DNA of 64,000 nucleotides from JAFAMS01 sp963715815 (GTDB lineage: Bacteria > Vulcanimicrobiota > Vulcanimicrobiia > Vulcanimicrobiales > Vulcanimicrobiaceae). The position numbers and the translations under genes were made by a program. The stretch lies in assembly GCA_963715815.1 (NCBI GenBank), contig OY970278.1:868001-932000 (forward strand). The letters run 5' to 3'. Each line of letters starts with the position of its first letter. The stretch's first letter is position 1. Below, piece after piece: positions 16,983 through 25,585 of the stretch. The notes below the pieces were generated by a model. The model did no database searches, was not told the DNA's origin, and saw only the letters and a list, made by a program, of their open reading frames with translations.

Positions 16983-18385
16983 GCGCGCGCGCGGCTCTCT
17001 TGATCGACTTCGGCAGCACGTACACGAAGTTGCGCGCAGTCGATCTCGACGACGCGAGGCTGATCGGAACCGGGCAAGGGCCTTCGACCGTGCGCACGGA
17101 CGTGTGCATCGGGATGCGGGCGGCGCTTGCCGATCTTGAAAAGAACGCCGGCACGCTCCCGCACTTTCGGTACCGTTTGGCATCGAGCAGCGCCGCAGGC
17201 GGTTTACGAATGGTGACGATCGGCCTCGTCCGCGAGCTTACCGTCGAGGCTGCGCGACAAGCTGCACTCGGCGCCGGCGCAAAGCTCGTCGGGACGTTTG
17301 TCAACAAACTCACCCGCAGCGACGTCGAGGCGATCGAGTCGCTCGCACCCGATATCGTTTTGCTGGCAGGCGGTACCGACGGCGGCAACACCGAGGTTGT
17401 GCTCCACAATGCGAAAATGCTCGCACAGAGCCGGATCGATGCGCCGATCGTGTTTGCCGGAAACCGCGTCGCAGCCGATGAGGCACGGGAGCTTCTCGCG
17501 AAGCACAGCTTGACGATCGCCGGCAACGTGATGCCCGAGCTTGGAACGCTTGCAACGGAATCGGCACGCGAAGCGATTCGTAAGATTTTCATCGCGCGGA
17601 TCGTGCATGCCAAAGGCATCGATCGTGCGCAGGAGATGTTCGACGACGTCTTGATGCCGACGCCCGCAGCCGTCTTGGAAGGCGCGCGTCTGCTCGCCGA
17701 CGGCGCCGGCAGCGAGTCCGGACTCGGCGAGCTGCTTGTGGTCGATCCGGGTGGTGCGACGACCGACGTTCATTCAATCGCAAGCGGCGACTCGAGCAGC
17801 GGTGCCATTCAGAAGGGCATGCCGGAGCCGCGCGTCAAGCGCACCGTCGAAGGCGATCTCGGAATGCGCCACACGTCAGCATCGGTCGTTGAGGCGGCCG
17901 GGGTCGAGCGGATTGCGCAGCAGATGAACGTCTCCGTCGCAGACGTCGCCGCAATGCTTGCACGCATCGCCGAGAACATCGAGATGATTCCGCAAACGCC
18001 GGCCGAGCACGCATTCGACCGCGCGTTGCTTGCAACCGCGATCGAGATTGCGGTCCGGCGCCACGCCGGGACGGTCGAGACCGTGTACACGACGATGGGA
18101 CCCGCGACCGTGCAGCACGGCAAAGATCTTACGCGCATCGAGGTCGTCGTCGCGACCGGCGGAGCGCCGATCCACCTCGGCGACCATGATGCTCTGCTCG
18201 AAGCGATGCGTTCTGCGCCGTCGGATCCGCAATCGCTTCGTCCGCGCGCGCCGCAACTGTACATCGACCGCGACTACATGCTGTTCGCGATCGGTCTGCT
18301 CGCAAGTGCGGAGCCGCAAGCAGCCTTAGCCCTTGCGCGGCGTTCGGTAACGCCTGCGGATCGTATGGAAGAAGTGGCGCAATGA
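16979..18385 (+). CDS. glmL: GlmL/MutL family protein, mutase-associated chaperone-like ATPase
   Basis: The 468-residue protein belongs to the actin/ASKHA-like family encoded between glmS and glmE. It shows the phosphate-1 motif ALLIDFGSTYTKLRAVD, a DIVLLAGGTDGGN segment, LLVVDPGGATTDVHS and a late TGGAPIHLG. GlmL is thought to protect or reactivate the B12 mutase by exchanging damaged cofactor. Only one GlmL is present for the two mutases in this window, so it may serve both. Confidence 0.88.
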   Translation: MSARAALLIDFGSTYTKLRAVDLDDARLIGTGQGPSTVRTDVCIGMRAALADLEKNAGTLPHFRYRLASSSAAGGLRMVTIGLVRELTVEAARQAALGAGAKLVGTFVNKLTRSDVEAIESLAPDIVLLAGGTDGGNTEVVLHNAKMLAQSRIDAPIVFAGNRVAADEARELLAKHSLTIAGNVMPELGTLATESAREAIRKIFIARIVHAKGIDRAQEMFDDVLMPTPAAVLEGARLLADGAGSESGLGELLVVDPGGATTDVHSIASGDSSSGAIQKGMPEPRVKRTVEGDLGMRHTSASVVEAAGVERIAQQMNVSVADVAAMLARIAENIEMIPQTPAEHAFDRALLATAIEIAVRRHAGTVETVYTTMGPATVQHGKDLTRIEVVVATGGAPIHLGDHDALLEAMRSAPSDPQSLRPRAPQLYIDRDYMLFAIGLLASAEPQAALALARRSVTPADRMEEVAQ

Positions 18386-19860
18386 GCATTGCAGCCCAGG
18401 CGCCGCTATCGCAGGATCGAATCGACGACGACGCCTTCGCCGCGATGCGCCGCGAAAATCTTGCCCGCTGGTCAACCGGCGCCGGCGTCGATCTCGAAGA
18501 GGCCGTCGCATACCATAAGGCAATGCCCGAGCACAAACGCTTGGCTGCCGTGCTTCGGCGCGCCGACGTAGAGCATCGGACGCTCACACAGCCGCGTGGC
18601 GGCTTCGGTACCTTCGAGCTTCAGAAGAATCTCATGCAGATGCTGGATCGCGAAGGCCTCGCCGACATCGTTCCGACGACGACCGACAGCTATACGCGCA
18701 ACGAGCATTTCGAACAAGCCCAGGAAGGCGTCACCGAATCCGAGCGGCTCGGACGCTCGATGCTCAATGGCTATCCGATCGTGAACTACGGCGTGCAGAC
18801 GTCGCGTAAACTGGTCGAGGCGATCGAAAAGCCCGCGATCATGCTGACGGGAACATCGATGCCCAAGCTCACCGGCGAGATCGGGTTTGCCGCGGGTTAC
18901 AGTGGTTATCTCGGCTCCGGAATCGCGTACACGGTTTCGTACACGAAAGAACTTTCAATCGAGCAGGGCATTCGCAACTATCAGTATCTCGATCGTCTCG
19001 CCGCTGAGTATCTTGCGCGCGGCGTCGAGCTGCATCGTCGCCAACCCGGATTTTTGACCGGCACGAACATCCCGCCCTCGATCGCAATCATCGTTTGCAT
19101 TCTCGACATGCTGCTTGCGCTGGCGCAGGGCGTTCGCAACTATGGTCTCGAGCTCGGGCAAACGCTGCATCTGATCCAAGATGCGGCCGCGCTCTCGACC
19201 TGCCGCGAGTTGTGCGAAGAGTATGCGCGCAAGGCGGGACACGCGGATACATTCACGCCTGTGACTTCGCTGCATTGGATGGGCGCGTGGCCGCAGGACG
19301 AAGCCCAGGCTGCGGCGCTCGTGTCGTATGGCGGAACGCTCGCCGCGATCGGCGGCGCAGTCAGCGTAACGACGAAGAGCGTCCATGAAGCTTTCGGGAT
19401 TCCGACGCCGGAAGCAAACTGCGAAGCGCTGCGCATGACGCGCATGGCGATTTATCTTGCGCGTAAGATTCGTCTGGACGGCCTTGACGAGTACGAATTC
19501 GAGCGCGAGCTGATTCGACGCGAGGTGCGGCCGATCGTCGATAGCGTTCTCGAACTCGGCGAAGGCGATGTCGCGGTTGGAACGGTACGCGCCCTCGAGG
19601 CCGGCGTTCTCGACATACCGTGGTCGCCAAACCGATTCGTCCGCAGTCGCGTCATGCCGGCACGTGACGCGGACGGTTACTTGCGTATACTGGATGCCGC
19701 GGCGATGCCGTTTCCGAAGGACGTTCTCGCAGTGCACGAAGAGCGTCTGCGAAAACGCGCTGAAGTCGAGCACATAGCGTACGGGCGCGAGCTCGCAGTC
19801 TCGAGCGTCTACGAGCTGAGCGAGCCGATCGCCAAACTTCTTCCCGATCGCAATCGTTAA
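18382..19860 (+). CDS. glmE: Glutamate mutase E-like subunit (mutase E2)
   Basis: The 492-residue catalytic subunit is closer to canonical GlmE than E1 is. Against C. cochlearium GlmE (numbering from memory) it keeps R66 (R72, QPRGG), R100 (R106, TTDSYTR), Y177 (Y183), Y181 (Y187), K326 (K332) and E330 (E336). It has L155 at R149 and L177 at E171. E171 contacts the amino group of glutamate and R149 a carboxylate, so the natural substrate may lack one or both groups. The gene overlaps glmL and is followed by a palindrome at the tctB start. Confidence 0.85.
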   Translation: MSIAAQAPLSQDRIDDDAFAAMRRENLARWSTGAGVDLEEAVAYHKAMPEHKRLAAVLRRADVEHRTLTQPRGGFGTFELQKNLMQMLDREGLADIVPTTTDSYTRNEHFEQAQEGVTESERLGRSMLNGYPIVNYGVQTSRKLVEAIEKPAIMLTGTSMPKLTGEIGFAAGYSGYLGSGIAYTVSYTKELSIEQGIRNYQYLDRLAAEYLARGVELHRRQPGFLTGTNIPPSIAIIVCILDMLLALAQGVRNYGLELGQTLHLIQDAAALSTCRELCEEYARKAGHADTFTPVTSLHWMGAWPQDEAQAAALVSYGGTLAAIGGAVSVTTKSVHEAFGIPTPEANCEALRMTRMAIYLARKIRLDGLDEYEFERELIRREVRPIVDSVLELGEGDVAVGTVRALEAGVLDIPWSPNRFVRSRVMPARDADGYLRILDAAAMPFPKDVLAVHEERLRKRAEVEHIAYGRELAVSSVYELSEPIAKLLPDRNR

Positions 19861-19895
19861 GGAAACGTCGCGATGAATTCGGCAGGAAAACCTCA

Positions 19896-19918
19896 ATTCG
19901 TCATGGAGCATGACAAAT
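19896..19918. promoter_or_regulatory. Palindromic operator overlapping the tctB start codon
   Basis: ATTCGTCA (19896-19903), 7 bases, then TGACAAAT (19911-19918). The spacing matches the sites at 5915-5941 and 35211-35233. The right arm runs into the ATG of the transporter gene at 19917, so a bound regulator would block initiation directly. This implies the transporter has its own regulated start downstream of glmE. Confidence 0.65.
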
Positions 19919-20450
19919 GCTGCTGAGGGGAAGACTGCGGCGGTCGGCAGCCTACGCAGTGATCTTATGCTGTGCGTTTTATCTGTATTTTCTCGCGCAG
20001 CGCTTTCAGTTCGACAACATTCCCGGGCGTGTCGGCCCCGATGCGTGGCCGAAGATCGTTTTGGGATTGTTGCTCCTGACGTGCGTCTGGCAAATGGGAA
20101 GAATACTCATCGTCGGCGCCGCGCCCGCAACTTCGAGCGACGACGAGCTTCCGCTCTCGGATGGTGGAGGCGATTACACTTATCTGGCGTTGCTCGCGAT
20201 CGGCGTCACGGTCGTCTATGCGTACGTTTTGCCGACGCTTGGATTCTTTGTCGCAACCGTGCTCTACATCGCAGCCATCGCGTTCGTCTCGCGCTATCGC
20301 AAGTTGTGGCCCCTCGTCGCGACGAGTCTGATCGCGCCGCTCATCTTGATCTTCGTCTTCATGAAGATCGTGTACGTCGCGCTGCCGCTCGGTAGCGGCC
20401 CGTTCAAGAGTCTTATGCTCGTCTTGCTCAAGCTTCTCGGGGTGCACTGA
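19917..20450 (+). CDS. tctB: Tripartite tricarboxylate transporter small membrane subunit TctB
   Basis: This 177-residue protein has four hydrophobic helices and the TctB pattern: a first helix near the N-terminus, then FDNIPGRVGPDAWPKIVLGLLLLTC, then a charged loop (SSDDELPLSDGG) and three further helices. It forms the membrane complex with TctA. The start overlaps the palindrome. Confidence 0.85.
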   Translation: MLLRGRLRRSAAYAVILCCAFYLYFLAQRFQFDNIPGRVGPDAWPKIVLGLLLLTCVWQMGRILIVGAAPATSSDDELPLSDGGGDYTYLALLAIGVTVVYAYVLPTLGFFVATVLYIAAIAFVSRYRKLWPLVATSLIAPLILIFVFMKIVYVALPLGSGPFKSLMLVLLKLLGVH

Positions 20451-20456
20451 GCGCGC

Positions 20457-21977
20457 ATGGACGTACTCCAGAGTCTCGGCGCCGGTCTGCTGCATGTCTT
20501 CACGCTGCAAGACTTTTCGATGCTGGTGCTCGGCTTGTTGATCGGGATGGCCGTCTCGATCATGCCGGGCTTGGGTCTCGTTATGGGTGTCGTTCTGGCG
20601 TTGCCGTTCACGTATCGCATGCAGATCGAGCCGGCGATCATTCTGCTGACCGCGATCTATGTTTCCGGAACGTACGCCGGCTGCTTCACGGCGATCTTGT
20701 ATCGGATTCCCGGCGAACCGATGGATGTTCCGCTCTTGTGGGACGGCTACAGCATGACGCAGCGCGGCGAAGCTGCCAAGGCGCTCGGTTGGGCTCTCGT
20801 CGCCGCACTCACGGGCGGCTTGATTTCGTCGGCGGTGATGGTGGCGCTTGCGGTGCCGTTCAGCAACGCCGCGCTCCGTTTTGGACCGCCTGAATACTTT
20901 GCGGCGGTTTTCTTCGGATTCACGTCGATTGCGGCGCTGGCCGGGAAATCGTTCGTCAACGCGTTCATCAGCTTGCTAATTGGGCTCTGGATCGCAACGA
21001 TCGGCGTTGACCAGACGTTCAGCGCACAGCGCTTTACCTTCGGCATGCCCGTTTTGATGGGAGGTTTGCCGTATGTCGTGATTCTCGTCGGGATGTACGG
21101 GCTCGGCGAGCTGATCAGCCGTATCGGCCGCGGTCTCCCGAAAATCGAAAAACCACCTGAGGGAAAAACCGTCGGAACGTCGTTCCCGTCGTTTCGTGAG
21201 ATGTGGGCAATTCGCACGACCTTCATTCGCAGCAGTATTCTCGGCACGATTTTGGGGATCGTTCCGGGCGCCGGCGCAACGATCACGTCGTTCATTTCAT
21301 ACGGCATTGAGAAGCAATACGGAAAGCGCCGCGAGCAGCTCGGCAAAGGCGTCCCTGAAGGCATCGTCGCGCCCCAGATCGGCTCGACTGCATCGGTCGC
21401 CGGCCACATGATTCCGTTGCTCACGCTCGGGCTTCCCGGCAGCGGTGCGACCGCAGTCATCCTTGGCGCCTTTCTCCTGCACGGCGTGCAGCCCGGACCG
21501 CTGCTCTTCACGCAACCCGATTCGAAGATACTCGTGTACTCGATCCTGGCGTCGTTGTTCGTCGGCGTGATCGGCATGTGCGTGATCGGGTTTCTCTGGA
21601 TCAAAGTCGTCGTGAAAATCCTTATGATCCCGCAAGCCGTTCTGGTCGCGATCGTCATGGTGTTTTGCATCGTCGGCGCATACGCAGATCGCAACAGCAT
21701 GAACGACGTCTGGATCATCGTCGTCTTCGGCGTACTCGGCTTTCTTTTCGAACGATTTCGATTTCCAATCGCACCGATGGTGCTGGGCGTTATCCTTGGT
21801 CCGCTCGCGGAAAGCTCGTTCATTCAAACCATGGTCAGCTACAACAACGACTGGACGGTTTTTCTGCGGCATCCGATTAGCGGGACGTTGATCGGACTCT
21901 CGATAGTCGCACTTGCATATCCGCTGGTGCGAGAGGTTCTGGGGCGCAAACCTATATTGCTAGGAGGGGAATCATGA
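20457..21977 (+). CDS. tctA: Tripartite tricarboxylate transporter permease TctA
   Basis: The 506-residue polytopic protein contains the two inverted TctA repeats with glycine-rich motifs: MPGLGLVMGVVLALPFTYRM and GIVPGAGATITSFISYGIEKQYGKR, then PEGIVAPQIGSTASVAGHMIPLLTLGLPGSGATAVILGA. It couples cation gradients to uptake of a carboxylate delivered by TctC. Length is standard. It should import the substrate of the mutase operon, for example a di- or tricarboxylate or a sulfonated acid. Confidence 0.93.
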   Translation: MDVLQSLGAGLLHVFTLQDFSMLVLGLLIGMAVSIMPGLGLVMGVVLALPFTYRMQIEPAIILLTAIYVSGTYAGCFTAILYRIPGEPMDVPLLWDGYSMTQRGEAAKALGWALVAALTGGLISSAVMVALAVPFSNAALRFGPPEYFAAVFFGFTSIAALAGKSFVNAFISLLIGLWIATIGVDQTFSAQRFTFGMPVLMGGLPYVVILVGMYGLGELISRIGRGLPKIEKPPEGKTVGTSFPSFREMWAIRTTFIRSSILGTILGIVPGAGATITSFISYGIEKQYGKRREQLGKGVPEGIVAPQIGSTASVAGHMIPLLTLGLPGSGATAVILGAFLLHGVQPGPLLFTQPDSKILVYSILASLFVGVIGMCVIGFLWIKVVVKILMIPQAVLVAIVMVFCIVGAYADRNSMNDVWIIVVFGVLGFLFERFRFPIAPMVLGVILGPLAESSFIQTMVSYNNDWTVFLRHPISGTLIGLSIVALAYPLVREVLGRKPILLGGES

Positions 21978-22939
21978 ACCGAACCACGTTCACAGCAAGT
22001 ATGCTCGGTGCGCTCGGCGCAGCCACCCTAACCCCGCGCCTTGCGGGTGCAGCAGATGATTATCCGAGCCGGCCGATCACGCTGATCGTACCCTGGGGCC
22101 CAGGCGGCGGGTCCGATCAAGTCGGACGCGCGGTCGCAAAGACGCTGCAAGACGTCCTTAAGGGAACCTCGGTTCCCGTCATCAACGTCCCCGGCGCCGA
22201 CGGTAACGACGGGATGATCAGGTTGATCGGCGGCGACGCCGACGGTTACACCATGGTCATTTTTATCGCGGACACGTTCGTCGGCAACATGACCGCGAAG
22301 ACGCCGCCGGCTTGGCACTTGAGCGACATCACACCGCTCGCGATGATGAACACCATGCCGTTTGCATATTATCTTTCGAAGGACAGCCCCTACAAGGATT
22401 GGGCCTCGTTCGAGAAAGCCGCGAAAACCACGCAGATGCGCGTCGCCATCACCGGCTACGGAAGCGCGGAGGATATTGGAAACAAGTACTTTGCCGCTAA
22501 GGGCGGCTTGAAACTTACGCAGGTCGCATTTGCGAAACCGGGCGAACGCTACGCAGCGCTGCTCGGAAATCAGGTCGACGTCATGTGCGATCCGATCGGC
22601 AATGTGAGTCAGTATGTCGAATCCGGTCAGATGAAGCCAATTTGCATCTGGGCCGAAAAACGTCTTGGGGTCATCCCTTACTGCCCGACGGCGCACGAAG
22701 TCGGCTACAAGGTCGAATTGGAAGAATGGCGCACGATCGGCGTCAAGGTCGGCACCGATCCGAAGATCGTGGCGTTTCTCGATCGCGCTTTGGCAACCGC
22801 TTATAAAACCTCGGAGTTCCAAGCCTTCCTGAAGTCGTCGTGGTCCGATCCCGAGAGCTACGTCAGCGCGAAGGACTTACCGGGCTTCTTTGCTGCGCGC
22901 CGGCGCGACATCGACGCGTTAATAGCAGCCACGCACTAA
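21974..22939 (+). CDS. tctC: Tripartite tricarboxylate transporter substrate-binding protein TctC
   Basis: The 321-residue periplasmic binding protein starts with a signal sequence (hydrophobic run to about residue 26, T-L-T-P-R-L-A-G-A-A-D-D). It then has the Bug/TctC opening YPSRPITLIVPWGPGGGSDQVGRAVAKTL and VINVPGADGNDG. It overlaps tctA by 4 bases. The ligand is unknown; Bug proteins bind many carboxylates. The gene is followed by a dispersed repeat that likely marks the operon end. Confidence 0.9.
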   Translation: MNRTTFTASMLGALGAATLTPRLAGAADDYPSRPITLIVPWGPGGGSDQVGRAVAKTLQDVLKGTSVPVINVPGADGNDGMIRLIGGDADGYTMVIFIADTFVGNMTAKTPPAWHLSDITPLAMMNTMPFAYYLSKDSPYKDWASFEKAAKTTQMRVAITGYGSAEDIGNKYFAAKGGLKLTQVAFAKPGERYAALLGNQVDVMCDPIGNVSQYVESGQMKPICIWAEKRLGVIPYCPTAHEVGYKVELEEWRTIGVKVGTDPKIVAFLDRALATAYKTSEFQAFLKSSWSDPESYVSAKDLPGFFAARRRDIDALIAATH

Positions 22940-22940
22940 C

Positions 22941-23003
22941 GCATTACCGGGCGCACGTTCGATTAGCGCAAGCGATCGATCACGCGTAAAGGGCCGCCGC
23001 AGG
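22941..23003 (+). repeat. Dispersed intergenic repeat A, copy 1
   Basis: This is about 63 bases with the blocks CATTACCGGGCGCACGTTCG, then a variable middle, then GTAAAGGGCCGCCGCAGG. Close copies lie at 52262-52325 and 63127-63190. All three lie just downstream of a coding region, on the plus strand. Confidence 0.7.
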
Positions 23004-23047
23004 GGACGAACTTCGCCATTACAAGAGGCAGAATATGTCGAGTGTTA

Positions 23048-23062
23048 TGACGAATTTCGTCA
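23048..23062. promoter_or_regulatory. TGACGAA-T-TTCGTCA palindrome before the EthD-like gene
   Basis: A 15-base perfect palindrome uses the same half-site as the operators at 5.9, 19.9 and 35.2 kb but with the arms in the opposite order and a one-base centre. It ends 4 bases before the ATG at 23067, so it could block translation or transcription start. Confidence 0.5.
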
Positions 23063-23066
23063 CCCT

Positions 23067-23566
23067 ATGTTGATTGTCGAATTCGCACGTTCAGCTGAAG
23101 TCGCTGAGTTATTGCGCAATGCGCCGGCGACGTTCGAAGGCTACGTTGCTGAAGGAAAAGACGGCGGGTTCGGAATCGCAGCCAGAGACGATGCGATTCC
23201 GAGTGATGCAAAGCGTGAGGTGAACGTGCTGTTCACCGGCGGCGTTTACGGCGCCGCCGCGGGGCAGTATTTGTTTGTCGTCGGTCTACCCGTTCCGAAA
23301 GATTTTCGCGACGAGTTTCTGTCGTGGTACAAGGACGAGCATTTGCCGATCTTGCTCGAGGCGCCGGGATGGGACGGCTGCCGATTTGTCGAGGAGAAGG
23401 TCAAGACAGGTTTGCTCTTTCACGCGCTGCACCAGCTCAGCGATCGTAGCGCTTTGGATTCCGATGCGCGTAAGCGCTCCGTTCCACACCGTGGTTCCAG
23501 CGTTTAGCGCAAAATTCGTGGTTCGATAGGGGATTTGTGCGGGCACTGTACGCGCGCTACTGTTGA
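23067..23566 (+). pseudogene. EthD-like dimeric alpha-beta barrel protein, frameshifted near its end
   Basis: The reading frame encodes a small ferredoxin-like-fold protein with FLSWYKDEHLPILLEAPGWDGCRFVEE, closely similar to the intact protein at 60614-61117. It runs out early at 23507. In the next frame the sequence continues as T-P-W-F-Q-R-L-A-Q-N-S-W-F-D-R-G-F-V-R-A-L-Y, matching the paralog ending, up to TGA 23564-23566. One missing base near 23479 explains this. Proteins of this type often act on or protect small reactive metabolites; the function here is unknown. The 147 bases from 23567 to 23713 hold no further gene; a TATACT box at 23682-23687 is the only promoter-like element I see. 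Confidence 0.7.
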
Positions 23567-23713
23567 CGCGTCCTGAGTCGTGATTCTTCCAGCAGACTGA
23601 TTAGGCCGAACTGGGTGCACGGAAGCCCCGGCTATCCGCGAAAATTGCCACAAGAGTCGTCGCGAAGACCGTTTGGCGCGCTATACTAAACTCGTGAGTT
23701 TACCAGCCCTTTT

Positions 23714-25585
23714 TTGATGAACTCCCCTTTTTCGCGATTGGTTGGGGCTGCAGCGCTCTTCGCAGTGGCGCTCATCGCAGCATTCTTTGCGTTCACGGCG
23801 TTTCAGCACGGTGTGCCGCCGATCTGGACGCTTGATTCGCCCTTTCCGATGCTTCGGCTCGAGTTTGGCAGCAACATCCTCGCCGCACCGTTCATGGTAT
23901 TGCTCGCTTTGGTTGCGATCCCGGTCGGCGTTTGGAGCCTGCAGCGCGGTCGCGCGGCCGATGTAATGTTCATCGCGGCCTTCGCGGCTGCGATGCTCTC
24001 GGTGTTGCTCGCGCGGAGCGTTGCTGCATTCTTCCTTGCATGGGAAGCGATGTCGATCGTTTCCGCATTCTTGGTTGCGGCGCACCACGAGCGACGCGGT
24101 GTTCGCCGGGCAACGCTGACGTATCTCATCATCGCGCAGAGCGGTGCGCTTTGCATCCTCGTTGCGCTTGTGTTGCTAGCAGTCAACGCGGGAAGCGCGT
24201 CGTTCGCTGAAATCGCTGCCGGAGCAAGGACGTTGCCTACCGGGATGCGCGATGCTGTGTTCGCCCTCGCGCTCGTCGGCTTCGGCTCGAAGGCGGGCTT
24301 GATGCCGCTGCATTTTTGGCTGCCGCGCGCGCATCCGGTTGCACCGCCCAATGCGTCGGCGATGCTCTCCGGAGTGATGTTGAAGATTGCGATTTACGGT
24401 CTCGCGCTGATCACGCTCGAGCTCGCCGCTCCGACAACGACCGCTTGGGGAATCGTGATTACGCTCATCGGGGCCGCCAGCGCAATCGGCGGCGTACTAT
24501 ATGCCCTCGTCGATCACGACTTGAAACGCTTGCTCGCGTATCATTCAGTAGAGAACGTGGGCATCATTGTCATCGGACTTGGTGTGGCGCTGATGATGGA
24601 GACCAACGGAGCGTCTGCGCTCGCGGCACTTGCTTTGATGGCAGCGCTCTTCCACACCATCAATCACGGCCTCTTCAAGAGTCTGCTGTTTCTTGGCGCC
24701 GGTTCAGTAGCCGATAGTGCCGGAACCGTCGACCTCGAACGGCTGGGCGGTTTGTGGACAGAGCTTGTCTGGACGGCGCCGTTCTTCTTGATCGGATGTG
24801 CCGCGATCAGCGCTTTACCGCCGTTCAACGGTTTTGTCTCCGAGTGGATGACCTTTCAGAGTTTGATTGCCGGTATCACAACTGCCGGTCTTGCGGTCAA
24901 ACTTACATTGTTAACGACAATAGCCGCGCTTGCGCTTACCAGCGGTTTAGCCGCGGCGTGCTTCGTCAAAGTTTTTGGCGTGGCGTTCTTAGGACGAGCA
25001 CGGGAAGTGCGGGCGTTGCCTCGCGAGCGTTTCGATCAACGTGCTGCAGCACTGGCGCTTCTTGCGGCCCTGTGCACCGTTCTCGGCGTCGTCCCCGTGA
25101 TCGCGATCGTACCACTCGGACGCGTGGCGCAATCTGTGTTCGCTGCCCCCTCGCTTGCCTTGCCGACGATGCCGGCACTGCCGGCGCTTCTGGTCGTTCT
25201 GCCCGTGCTCGGTGCGCTCGGCGCATACGTGCTCGCGCGCGGTCGCGGCGTTCGGCCGGTAAAGACGTGGACGTGCGGATCACCGGTGACCGCCTCGGCG
25301 CAATATTCCGCGACCGGTTTCAGCAAGCCGTTGCGGACGATCTTCGCGTTCTTCCTCGCACCCGAGCGTCGCCGCGTCGTCGAAGTCGGATTCTCATCAT
25401 GGTTTCCGCGGCGTATCATATATCACACGACGAGCCGCTATCTCTTCGACGAACTTGCGAGGCGATTTTCCGCGGCACTCATGTTGACGGCTCGGCGAAT
25501 GCGGCTCGTGCAAAGCGGTAGTCTCCGTCTCTATCTGATGTACGCGATTCTGACTCTTGTGCTGACCTTTGTGGTGGCGCGATGA
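23714..25585 (+). CDS. hyfB: Hydrogenase-4-like membrane subunit B (proton-pumping, NuoL/N family)
   Basis: The 623-residue polytopic protein belongs to the Mrp/NuoL antiporter family. It has the conserved FLAWEAMSIVSAFLVA (glutamate in helix 5), GFGSKAGLMPLHFWLPRAHPVAPPNASAMLSGVMLKIAIYG and the discontinuous helix HDLKRLLAYHSVENVGII. The C-terminal region with GRGVRPVKTWTCG and the following domain is as in HyfB/HycC. It is the first gene of six overlapping genes that form a membrane hydrogenase-like complex. It would translocate ions using energy from the redox module. Confidence 0.87.
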   Translation: MMNSPFSRLVGAAALFAVALIAAFFAFTAFQHGVPPIWTLDSPFPMLRLEFGSNILAAPFMVLLALVAIPVGVWSLQRGRAADVMFIAAFAAAMLSVLLARSVAAFFLAWEAMSIVSAFLVAAHHERRGVRRATLTYLIIAQSGALCILVALVLLAVNAGSASFAEIAAGARTLPTGMRDAVFALALVGFGSKAGLMPLHFWLPRAHPVAPPNASAMLSGVMLKIAIYGLALITLELAAPTTTAWGIVITLIGAASAIGGVLYALVDHDLKRLLAYHSVENVGIIVIGLGVALMMETNGASALAALALMAALFHTINHGLFKSLLFLGAGSVADSAGTVDLERLGGLWTELVWTAPFFLIGCAAISALPPFNGFVSEWMTFQSLIAGITTAGLAVKLTLLTTIAALALTSGLAAACFVKVFGVAFLGRAREVRALPRERFDQRAAALALLAALCTVLGVVPVIAIVPLGRVAQSVFAAPSLALPTMPALPALLVVLPVLGALGAYVLARGRGVRPVKTWTCGSPVTASAQYSATGFSKPLRTIFAFFLAPERRRVVEVGFSSWFPRRIIYHTTSRYLFDELARRFSAALMLTARRMRLVQSGSLRLYLMYAILTLVLTFVVAR

